From Methanimicrococcus sp. (GTDB lineage: Archaea > Halobacteriota > Methanosarcinia > Methanosarcinales > Methanosarcinaceae): a stretch of DNA of 9,044 nt. This document shows positions 1-5,378 of the stretch, piece by piece. Numbering within the stretch: the first letter of the stretch is position 1; every line of letters starts with the position of its first letter. The notes beneath the pieces were generated by a model, which had not been told where the DNA came from, ran no database searches, and worked only from the letters and a program-made list of their open reading frames with translations. The position numbers and the translations under genes are program-made. The stretch covers positions 1-9,044 of the forward strand of contig WRDC01000061.1 in NCBI GenBank assembly GCA_009783635.1, read 5' to 3'.

Positions 1-1032
1 AAGCGGCCGGCTTTGTTTTTAGCGCCGATGGCCGACGTGACAAATCCCGCCTATCGCAAAATTGCGCAGGACCGCGGCGCCGATTTTACTTACACCGAGA
101 TGATTCACGCGGACGGATTCAATCACGGCGACCCGTATGCCCAAAATCGCGGCTTTTCGATTCATGATGTTCCTTACGGTATTCAAATCGTTGGCAGCAG
201 CGTGGATTCGATTGCGAAAGCGGCTGCCGGTTTGGAAGAGATGTTTGCGCCGGCAGTCAAAGTCCTTGACATCAATATGGGCTGCCCGTCCCCGCCGATT
301 ATTAAAACCGGCTGCGGGGCTGCGCTGATGGCTTCTGATTTTGGAACGGAATCCCATCCGGCAACGATTGTTCGCCGTGTTTGCGATGCCGTCAAAACAC
401 CGGTGACCGCCAAAATCCGTATTTACAAAGATGTGAAAAAGACCCTGAAACTGGCAAAATCCATCGAAGATGCCGGCGCCGCCGCTTTGACGGTTCACGG
501 CCGGACACGGGATCAGATGTATTCGGGAAAAGCGGAATGGGGAGTGGTTGCCGAAATTAAAAAAGAGCTGTCAATCCCCGTCGTTTTGAACGGTGATATC
601 TTGGATGAGAAATCATTGCAAGCGGCGATGGATCTGACGGAGTGCGACGGCTATATGATTGGCCGCGGCGCTATTGGAAATCCCCGGATTTTTGAACGGC
701 TGAAATATTATTTAAAAAACGGGGAGGCGATGAAACTGCCGCCGGCGGATGAGTTTGCCGCCCGCCGGACAGATTTTAATCAGTATTGCCTTTGTCTGGA
801 CCGTTACAATCTGTACCGGCATGTCAATATCCGGACACATGCGCAGTGGTTCACAAAGGGGCTGCCACTGTCGCGGGAGATGCGTCTTTTGATGGACGGA
901 CTTCGCAAAGACGTTAAAATCCGGAATATGGATTTCGATGAGCTTGAAACAGAAAGGCGAGCGCTGGCTTTTGAAATCACCAATATTTTTGAGATTTTTG
1001 AAGAAAAGGAGCGCTCGGGTTTGACCGGATGA
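1..1032 (+). CDS. dus: tRNA-dihydrouridine synthase (Dus family), 5' end cut by window
   Basis: Dus enzymes are FMN-dependent flavoproteins that reduce specific uridines in tRNA to dihydrouridine. The frame is open from base 1 (it begins K-R-P-A-L-F-L-A-P-M) to TGA at 1030-1032, so the true start lies upstream; the TTG at 13 falls inside the conserved first strand and is not the start. The N-terminal TIM-barrel strand LAPMADVTNPAYR is followed by YTEMI. The motif DINMGCPSP carries the catalytic Cys (codon 283-285). Further along are AKIRI, the phosphate/FMN-binding segment LTVHGRTRDQMYSGKA, VVLNGDI and GYMIGRGAIGNP. The C-terminal helical tRNA-binding domain runs from about 720 to the stop. 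The 'ADVTNPAYR' and 'SGKAEW' variants look archaeal to me. It is followed on the same strand by the acetyltransferase gene after 78 bases. The family is certain; the position it modifies is not. Confidence 0.95.
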   Translation, partial: KRPALFLAPMADVTNPAYRKIAQDRGADFTYTEMIHADGFNHGDPYAQNRGFSIHDVPYGIQIVGSSVDSIAKAAAGLEEMFAPAVKVLDINMGCPSPPIIKTGCGAALMASDFGTESHPATIVRRVCDAVKTPVTAKIRIYKDVKKTLKLAKSIEDAGAAALTVHGRTRDQMYSGKAEWGVVAEIKKELSIPVVLNGDILDEKSLQAAMDLTECDGYMIGRGAIGNPRIFERLKYYLKNGEAMKLPPADEFAARRTDFNQYCLCLDRYNLYRHVNIRTHAQWFTKGLPLSREMRLLMDGLRKDVKIRNMDFDELETERRALAFEITNIFEIFEEKERSGLTG

Positions 1033-1100
1033 TGAAAAATGATTATTCCGGGCTTACAACAAAAGTTTAAAGAAAGCGAAAAACATTGTTTTAAATAAAC

Positions 1101-1104
1101 GGAG
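1101..1104 (+). promoter_or_regulatory. ribosome binding site for the GNAT gene
   Basis: GGAG sits six bases before the ATG at 1111 and supports that start. No other in-frame start with a comparable site is nearby. Confidence 0.6.
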
Positions 1105-1110
1105 TTTTCC

Positions 1111-1632
1111 ATGCTTCTGCCAAATATTTACGTCCGCCGTTATGTCCCCGAAGACAAATACAGTATTCTGATGCTGGAAGTGGAAGCCTTTGCCGAACAC
1201 AACCCGTATGAATATCTCGGCTTTTATGAAGTCTTCCAAGATGGTTTTTTTGTTTGCGTTCAAAACAATGATATTGTCGGTTTCATTGTCGGTTACGCTT
1301 TATCGGATTCCGAAGGCCACATTTTTTCGCTGGCCGTCAGCAAATTTCACCGAAATCACGGGATCGCAGAGCTTTTGATTGACCATATGTGCACTTACTT
1401 TTTGTTCAAAGGTCTTCAAAGAGCATCGCTGGAAGTCCGTGTCAGCAATGTTCCGGCCATCAGCCTGTACCGAAAAATCGGATTTGAAGCCGTTTGGATC
1501 GAATTAAAATATTACGGCGATGGCGAAGACGGTTATGTGATGATGGTCAATTTGAATTCTTATTTCTTCCAAAAAGAACAGTTCCGAATGTCAAAGGAAT
1601 TGAGTAAAAAAAGAGAGGAAGGGGTCAATTGA
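1111..1632 (+). CDS. GNAT-family (RimI-like) N-acetyltransferase
   Basis: This is a 173-residue GCN5-related acetyltransferase that transfers acetyl from acetyl-CoA to an amine, possibly a protein N-terminus as in RimI. The acetyl-CoA pyrophosphate loop is visible as R81-N-H-G84-I-A86, matching R/Q-x-x-G-x-G/A, right after the beta-4 strand HIFSLAVS. The C-terminal motif LEVRVSNVPAISLYRKIGFE (about 107-126) and the later YYGDGEDGYVMMV are typical of the RimI group. The last 25 residues form a Lys/Glu-rich tail beyond the fold. The ATG start is supported by a GGAG at 1101-1104, six bases upstream. It may be cotranscribed with dus (78-base gap, same strand) and converges on the por operon. Its stop codon lies inside a palindrome at 1622-1635. 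The substrate cannot be told from the sequence. Confidence 0.88.
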   Translation: MLLPNIYVRRYVPEDKYSILMLEVEAFAEHNPYEYLGFYEVFQDGFFVCVQNNDIVGFIVGYALSDSEGHIFSLAVSKFHRNHGIAELLIDHMCTYFLFKGLQRASLEVRVSNVPAISLYRKIGFEAVWIELKYYGDGEDGYVMMVNLNSYFFQKEQFRMSKELSKKREEGVN

Positions 1633-1635
1633 CCC
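1622..1635. repeat. 14-bp perfect palindrome overlapping the GNAT stop codon
   Basis: GGGTCAATTGACCC is its own reverse complement and includes the TGA stop at 1630-1632. With flanking AAGG/CTT it could form a hairpin. Read on the minus strand it is followed by a pyrimidine tract and a T7 run (plus-strand A's at 1606-1612), so it fits a terminator for the por operon better than one for the GNAT gene. Confidence 0.5.
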
Positions 1636-1646
1636 TTCCGGATATG

Positions 1647-1683
1647 AAAAAAACAAAGGAATGACAAGCCGTTTGACTTGTCA
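1647..1683 (-). terminator. candidate por operon terminator (weak hairpin plus T-run)
   Basis: TGACAAG (1662-1668) and CTTGTCA (1677-1683) form a 7-bp stem with an 8-base loop. On the minus strand this is followed by a T7 run (plus-strand A's at 1647-1653), about 20-55 bases past the porB stop. The stem is AT-rich and the T-run is separated from it by eight bases, so it is a poor bacterial intrinsic terminator. The T-run alone would suit archaeal termination. Direction and function are inferred. Confidence 0.4.
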
Positions 1684-1722
1684 AATCCGTATATTTTACG
1701 ATTTTATTTGTCAAGTCCGTAT
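1678..1722. repeat. short direct repeat duplicating the porB 3' end
   Basis: The 15-mer at 1678-1692 (TTGTCAAATCCGTAT) recurs at 1708-1722 with one mismatch, exactly 30 bases apart. The second copy is the coding end of porB (K-Y-G-L-D-K) and the first lies just past its stop. It looks like a small tandem duplication of the gene's tail, now non-coding. Confidence 0.6.
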
Positions 1723-2597
1723 TTGGCGATGTTTTTGTCGGCGTACTGCTGAATCTTTTCGATTTCTTTGTCGCCGCCTTCCATCTTGAAAAGGTGCTTG
1801 AAACGGGATTGAGCTTTCAGGTATTCTTCGACCGGTTTCGGGTTTTTGACTTTCCTGACGGCAGTCACTTCGCCGTTTTCAATCTCATAAAGCGGCCAAA
1901 GACAGCAATCCACCGCCAGCTTTGCAATCTCAATCGTCTTGGACGAATCAAAACCCCAGCCGGTCGGGCAGGGCGCATGGGTGTGGATATAAGTGGAACC
2001 GACGACGTCGGCCGCTTTTTTGACCTTCTTTATCATATCGTTGGCGTATCCGATGGATGTGGTGGCCACATACGGAGAGCCGTGAGCGACCATGATGGCC
2101 GGCATATCTTTTTTATTGGTGTTGTTGCCGTAAGACACGCTGCCGGCAGGACTTGTGGAAGTTGAAGCGTAAAGAGGCGTTCCGCTGCTGCGCTGAACAC
2201 CGGTGTTCATGTAAGCTTCATTGTCGATACAAACGTAAAGGATGTCGTGGTTGCGCTCAAAAGCGCCCGACAAAGCGCCGATACCGATATCCATCGTTGA
2301 ACCGTCGCCACCGATGCCGATCACTTTTGTGTTGCCTCTGCGTCCCAATGATTTCAGCGCGGCTTCAATGCCGGCTGCAACGGCGCCGCCGTTTTCAAAG
2401 AGAGAGTGGATCCACGGCACGTTCCAAGCGGATCTCGGGAACGGAGTGGTCATCACTTCCAAACAGCCTGTCGGGTTTACAACAATACAGTCGGGACCGA
2501 CAGCCATCAAAACGTATTTTGCGGCCAGCGAATCACAGCATCCGGCGCAGCCGTTGTGACCGGGCGTCAATAAGTTAAACGGTTGATTATCGCTCAC
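1704..2597 (-). CDS. porB: pyruvate:ferredoxin oxidoreductase beta subunit (PorB)
   Basis: This is the thiamine diphosphate-binding subunit of the four-subunit 2-oxoacid:ferredoxin oxidoreductase, where the 2-oxoacid is decarboxylated and electrons enter the first [4Fe-4S] cluster. The 297-residue length is normal for PorB. Four Cys at the expected cluster positions are C17 and C20 (CAGC), C45 (PTGC) and C210 (PCPTGW). The TPP/Mg motif runs from G97-D98-G99 to N126 (GDGSTMDIGI...CIDNEAYMNTG). The start is GTG at 2597-2595, overlapping the porA TGA as GTGA. An AGGAGG (2605-2610 on this strand) seven bases upstream supports it. It is the last gene of the operon. Pyruvate is the likeliest substrate by gene order and similarity; 2-oxoisovalerate or another 2-oxoacid cannot be excluded by eye. 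Confidence 0.95.
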   Translation of the reverse strand: MSDNQPFNLLTPGHNGCAGCCDSLAAKYVLMAVGPDCIVVNPTGCLEVMTTPFPRSAWNVPWIHSLFENGGAVAAGIEAALKSLGRRGNTKVIGIGGDGSTMDIGIGALSGAFERNHDILYVCIDNEAYMNTGVQRSSGTPLYASTSTSPAGSVSYGNNTNKKDMPAIMVAHGSPYVATTSIGYANDMIKKVKKAADVVGSTYIHTHAPCPTGWGFDSSKTIEIAKLAVDCCLWPLYEIENGEVTAVRKVKNPKPVEEYLKAQSRFKHLFKMEGGDKEIEKIQQYADKNIAKYGLDK

Positions 2598-3808
2598 AAC
2601 AATTCCTCCTTCACATCGTTGAACTGAGATTCAATTTCGATCTTTCCTGTTTCCGCGACCTTTTTCGTCGCTTCGATGATTTTCTTGATGTGCATCGGGC
2701 GGATGTCGCGGCCGCCGTGGCCGACCATGTAACCGACCATCGGGGTTCTCATCGGCGTGTTGTAAAGACCGGCTTTGATTTCCGTGAACAGCGCGCCTTC
2801 GTTTCTGCCGATAGAAATATCTTTTTCAATGACGACAACGGCTTTGGCATTTTTCAAAGCGTTGGCAATCGCTTCCGTCGGGAACGGTCTGAACGCGCGC
2901 ACTTTCAAAACGCCGATTTTCTCGCCGCTTGCGCGGTATTCGTCAATGACGTCTTTGATCGTTCCGAGAATCGAACCAAACGACACAATGACAACATCCG
3001 CGTCATCCAGCTCATAGCCTTCGACCAAACCGCCGTAATATCTTCCCGTGACTTTCTTGAAATCGTCAGCCGCTTTTTCGATAAGGGGCAGCGCGTTTCT
3101 CATGGCCTGTTCCTGCTTGTAACGGAATTCCGTGTAAACGGACGGGTCGCCGAGCGTTCCGAAAGACAACGGGTTTTTCGGGTCCAAATAAACATCCGGT
3201 TTAAACGGCGGCAAATATTCATCCGCCTCTTTCCGGTCCAGCAAAACGACCGGCTCATAAACGTGAGAAAGCACGAAACCGTCCATACAAACCATAATCG
3301 GAAGAAGGACATTTTTGTCTTCGGCAATCTTAAAAGCCTGAAGCACCATGTCGGCGGCTTCTTGCGTGTCTTCGGCGTACAGCTGAATCCAGCCGGTGTC
3401 TCTTTGCGCGATAGAATCCTGCTGGTCGTTCCAAATGTTAATCGGAGCGCCGGCGGCGCGGTTGACGACGGTCATCACGATCGGAAGTCTCATGCCTGAC
3501 GCGTTGAGAAGAGCTTCGTGCATCAAAAAGAGACCCTGTGACGTTGTTGCCGAATATGTTCTGGCACCGGTTGCGGCGGCGCCAATCAGCGCGGAGATTG
3601 CGGAGAATTCTGATTCCACGTTAATATATTCACAGCCCGGGATTTCGCCGTCGGCCATAAACTGGGACAGGTCTTCCACGATGTGGGTCTGCGGTGTGAT
3701 CGGATACGCGGAAATGACATGGGGGCGGGAAACTTTTGCGGCGTGAGCCGTTGCGTAAGAGCCTTCCACGACAGTCATTTTGTGTTTATCGTTCGGGTTG
3801 ACCGCCAT
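2594..3808 (-). CDS. porA: pyruvate:ferredoxin oxidoreductase alpha subunit (PorA)
   Basis: This is the alpha subunit of the POR complex, which packs against PorB over the thiamine diphosphate and helps bind the 2-oxoacid and CoA. I start it at ATG 3808-3806 (MAVNPNDKHK), giving 404 residues, a normal length. A GGAGG at 3816-3820 is seven bases upstream. The longer frame back to 3871 would run through the porD coding sequence and has no family-like residues. The conserved Y35-P-I-T-P39 motif is present, followed by the N-VESEFSAISALIGAAATGARTYSATTSQGL segment typical of the pyrimidine-binding domain. The C-terminal transketolase-like domain contains KVRAFRPFP and VIEKDISIG. The start overlaps the porD stop by one base (TAATG) and the stop overlaps porB by four. 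No separate [4Fe-4S] domain is fused, as expected in the four-gene arrangement. Confidence 0.95.
   Translation of the reverse strand: MAVNPNDKHKMTVVEGSYATAHAAKVSRPHVISAYPITPQTHIVEDLSQFMADGEIPGCEYINVESEFSAISALIGAAATGARTYSATTSQGLFLMHEALLNASGMRLPIVMTVVNRAAGAPINIWNDQQDSIAQRDTGWIQLYAEDTQEAADMVLQAFKIAEDKNVLLPIMVCMDGFVLSHVYEPVVLLDRKEADEYLPPFKPDVYLDPKNPLSFGTLGDPSVYTEFRYKQEQAMRNALPLIEKAADDFKKVTGRYYGGLVEGYELDDADVVIVSFGSILGTIKDVIDEYRASGEKIGVLKVRAFRPFPTEAIANALKNAKAVVVIEKDISIGRNEGALFTEIKAGLYNTPMRTPMVGYMVGHGGRDIRPMHIKKIIEATKKVAETGKIEIESQFNDVKEELL
2605..2610 (-). promoter_or_regulatory. ribosome binding site deciding the GTG start of porB
   Basis: A perfect AGGAGG lies inside the 3' end of porA, seven bases before the GTG at 2597. 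It supports the unusual GTG start and reinitiation at the GTGA overlap. Confidence 0.75.
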
Positions 3809-4089
3809 TATTTTTCCTCCAGCGTCATTGTGATCACGTCTTTCGGGCATTCGTTTGCGCAAATCCCGCATCCTTTACAGTAATCGTAATTGGCTTTGTA
3901 CAAACACTTTCCTTTGTCGTTTGCCGTTGCCGGGTCCGGGTAAATGCACATGTCCGGACAAACGGTTTCGCAGATTGAGCAGCGGGTGCATTTGTCATAA
4001 TCAAAGACCGGCATGAATGTTCTCCAACCGCCGGTTTTATTTTCCATGGCCGTTCCGGGTTTACAGACGGCGCCGATTGTTACTTTCAT
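3808..4089 (-). CDS. porD: pyruvate:ferredoxin oxidoreductase delta subunit (PorD), 2x[4Fe-4S] ferredoxin
   Basis: This 93-residue ferredoxin-like subunit passes electrons from the PorB cluster towards external ferredoxin. Two classical C-x2-C-x2-C-x3-C-P motifs are complete: C34, C37, C40, C44-P, and C71, C74, C77, C81-P. The N-terminal extension 'KTGGWRTFMPVFDYDKC' is characteristic of PorD and not of free ferredoxins. Extra Cys are seen at C9, C48 and C62 and have no cluster assignment here. The ATG at 4089-4087 overlaps the porC TGA (ATGA), with AGGGG about ten bases upstream. The stop overlaps the porA ATG by one base. A single protein with two clusters between gamma and alpha is the standard four-subunit layout. 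Confidence 0.95.
   Translation of the reverse strand: MKVTIGAVCKPGTAMENKTGGWRTFMPVFDYDKCTRCSICETVCPDMCIYPDPATANDKGKCLYKANYDYCKGCGICANECPKDVITMTLEEK
3816..3820 (-). promoter_or_regulatory. ribosome binding site deciding the porA start
   Basis: GGAGG within the last codons of porD is seven bases from ATG 3808. It selects the 404-residue PorA over the upstream ATG at 3871. Confidence 0.75.
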
Positions 4090-4640
4090 GCGTTCATCGC
4101 CCCTTTGACAAAGTCATATGCAATTCGGATAGCTTCGGCATTTTTTTCACCGACTTTTCCGGCGAATCTCTCTTTGACGGCTTTTTGAATGGATTCGACA
4201 GCCACTTCACCGGTGGCGGCCGCAAACGCGCCGAGCAAAACCGTGTTCACGATCGGAGCGCCGATGATGTCCATTGCGATTTTGGTTGCGTCAACGGTCA
4301 TGATTTTGGCTTTAGTGTTCAATTTCTTAAAAGCGTCCGGCTTTTCTTTTGTGTTGATGATGAGCGCGCCGGTTTCTTTTAAACCGCCGATCACATTGAC
4401 AACGTCAATAAGGGTCGGGTCTTGGACGATCACGTAGTCCGGCTCGTAAATTTGACTTCTGATGCGAATCGGTACATCATTGAGGCGCATAAAGGCCTGA
4501 ACAGGAGCACCGCGTCTTTCCACGCCAAAGGCCGGAAAAGCCTGGCTGAATTTGCCGTCTGTGAAAGCGGCAATGGAAAGAAGTTCGGCAGCCGTAACGG
4601 AACCTTGTCCGCCGCGCCCGTGGATTCTGATTTCTTTCAT
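4086..4640 (-). CDS. porC: pyruvate:ferredoxin oxidoreductase gamma subunit (PorC/PorG)
   Basis: This is the gamma subunit of POR (called PorG in Pyrococcus and PorC in Thermotoga). It is 184 residues long, as expected. The start MKEIRIHGRGGQGSVTAAELL is the canonical N-terminus of the 2-oxoacid oxidoreductase gamma domain. It is followed by AFPAFGVERRGAPVQAFMRL and PDYVIVQDPTLI, all family hallmarks. I choose ATG 4640-4638 rather than the in-frame ATG at 4694. The extra 18 residues are not family-like, and AGAGGT at 4648-4653 lies seven bases before 4640. It is the first gene of the operon, and its TGA overlaps the porD start. The upstream dyad at 4691-4724 and TATA-like box at 4741-4748 probably control the whole operon. 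Confidence 0.94.
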   Translation of the reverse strand: MKEIRIHGRGGQGSVTAAELLSIAAFTDGKFSQAFPAFGVERRGAPVQAFMRLNDVPIRIRSQIYEPDYVIVQDPTLIDVVNVIGGLKETGALIINTKEKPDAFKKLNTKAKIMTVDATKIAMDIIGAPIVNTVLLGAFAAATGEVAVESIQKAVKERFAGKVGEKNAEAIRIAYDFVKGAMNA

Positions 4641-4690
4641 TTTGGTAACCTCTAAAAGTGATAAAGCAGGCAGATAGTTTTGATTTTCGG

Positions 4691-4724
4691 GCAAAAATCG
4701 TCAACCTCAGGTCATCGATTTTGC
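4691..4724. promoter_or_regulatory. operator-like interrupted dyad upstream of porC
   Basis: Arms AAAATCG (4694-4700) and CGATTTT (4716-4722) are perfect complements, and inside them ACCT (4704-4707) pairs with AGGT (4709-4712). Both pairs share one centre at 4708. The symmetry extends outward as GC.../...GC with a one-base shift. A third half-site, GATTTTCG, occurs at 4682-4689. Strict centring in two nested pairs suggests a dimeric regulator site. It lies 54-82 bases before the porC start, where an archaeal transcription start would fall if 4741-4748 is the TATA box. The regulator is unknown. Confidence 0.5.
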
Positions 4725-4740
4725 AAATGAATAATTTTTT

Positions 4741-4748
4741 TAAATAAA
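4741..4748 (-). promoter_or_regulatory. candidate TATA box of the por operon
   Basis: On the minus strand the sequence reads TTTATTTA followed by an A-run, about 100 bases upstream of porC. An archaeal start about 25 bases further on would be near 4720, inside the dyad. I see no good bacterial -35/-10 pair; TTGACG with a 17-base spacer leads only to a weak -10. The assignment depends on the organism being archaeal. Confidence 0.35.
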
Positions 4749-4861
4749 GCATCGGAAAAGAGAATCAAAAGGAAAAGCAAAAAGAAGCGTCATTCACTCC
4801 CGATTTTAGCCCCTGCAGCTTATTTTCAGATACTCCCTCTCGTTTTTTAGTATCATATAAT

Positions 4862-4927
4862 AATGACAAATCCCTAAATCCAATGTTTTCATATTAAGCT
4901 TTTGGTAAAGTTCACCTATTTGTCATT
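4862..4927. repeat. 10-bp inverted repeat, arms 46 bases apart
   Basis: AATGACAAAT (4862-4871) and ATTTGTCATT (4918-4927) are perfect reverse complements. The spacing is long for a simple hairpin. It could be a pair of binding half-sites, the ends of a small element remnant, or chance in AT-rich DNA. Confidence 0.4.
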
Positions 4928-4973
4928 TTAAACTGCTCCCTTCACTTCGGCGGCCGCGATTTTGAAAGATAAA

Positions 4974-4985
4974 ACAGACGTCTGT
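4974..4985. repeat. 12-bp perfect palindrome
   Basis: ACAGACGTCTGT is its own reverse complement. It lies mid-way in the divergent intergenic region, about 400 bases from either gene start, and no function can be assigned. Confidence 0.4.
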
Positions 4986-5338
4986 ACAGCCTCTTGATAA
5001 TATCCAATCCTTTTTCGATTCATTCAGAATTTTCATAAATACGGCGCGGGCAGGTCACATCCGCACTTTTTCAGCAGCCACCGTCATTTTGTGCGGAATC
5101 AATTTCCGAAGCCTCTCTTCATCAGACATTCCTGTTCAATGAATTGGCTGCCACTCATATTTCCGACGCATTGCATCAGTTCCGGCTTCTTCTGCGGATG
5201 TCTTTTCCATTTTGAATTGATATTCATTGTTTTTAGAAATATATCCTTACTAATAAGTTATGCACAAAATATAAGTAACATTGATATGATATGTAGTATT
5301 ATCTTAATTTATACTTTATAGTAAAATGTTATATTTTC

Positions 5339-5347
5339 GATATAAAA
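5339..5347 (+). promoter_or_regulatory. candidate TATA box of the surface-protein gene
   Basis: GATATAAAA lies about 35 bases before the ATG at 5379 in a strongly AT-rich stretch. An archaeal start 25 bases on would give a very short leader that barely includes the GGGGA at 5366-5370. A second AT-rich box (TTTATACTTTATA, 5308-5320) is an alternative. No clear sigma-70 pair was found. Confidence 0.3.
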
Positions 5348-5365
5348 TGGCGTCAAACAATTGTC

Positions 5366-5370
5366 GGGGA
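5366..5370 (+). promoter_or_regulatory. ribosome binding site of the surface-protein gene
   Basis: GGGGA lies eight bases before ATG 5379. The in-frame stop at 5343-5345 leaves this as the first ATG, and a signal peptide follows it. Confidence 0.55.
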
Positions 5371-5378
5371 AAAGATTA

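Larger units (their letters stand above)
4749..5338. other. intergenic region without a convincing gene
   Basis: Between the por promoter and the surface-protein promoter, the longest frames are short and lack ribosome binding sites. They include minus-strand frames of 31 codons (4928-5023) and 42 codons (5099-5227), and a plus-strand frame at 5091-5321. A central, less AT-rich patch (about 4935-5215) has somewhat coding-like minus-strand composition and may be a decayed gene, but I cannot name it. The region also holds the inverted repeat at 4862/4918 and the palindrome at 4974. The last 150 bases are very AT-rich. Confidence 0.6.

Noticed and set aside
13..15. TTG at 13 as the start of the dus gene
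   Set aside because: The frame stays open to base 1 with family-like residues, and the conserved first strand would be truncated. The gene starts outside the window.
2690..3499. 269-codon plus-strand frame opposite porA
   Set aside because: It is an antisense shadow of a strongly coding gene, with Arg/Phe/Val-rich composition typical of such shadows and no recognisable domain.
3809..3871. N-terminal extension of PorA from the ATG at 3871
   Set aside because: It would overlap the end of porD by 63 bases, the residues are basic and not family-like, and a strong GGAGG supports ATG 3808.
4641..4694. N-terminal extension of PorC from the ATG at 4694
   Set aside because: The canonical gamma-subunit N-terminus begins at 4640 with its own ribosome binding site. 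The extension overlaps the dyad and is not conserved-looking.
5057..5201. 9-base inverted match ACATCCGCA / TGCGGATGT
   Set aside because: The arms are 127 bases apart with no other symmetry around them; chance is likely.
5091..5321. 76-codon plus-strand frame before the surface gene
   Set aside because: It has no ribosome binding site, no domain, Phe/Ile/Ser-rich low-information residues, and it runs into the AT-rich promoter zone.
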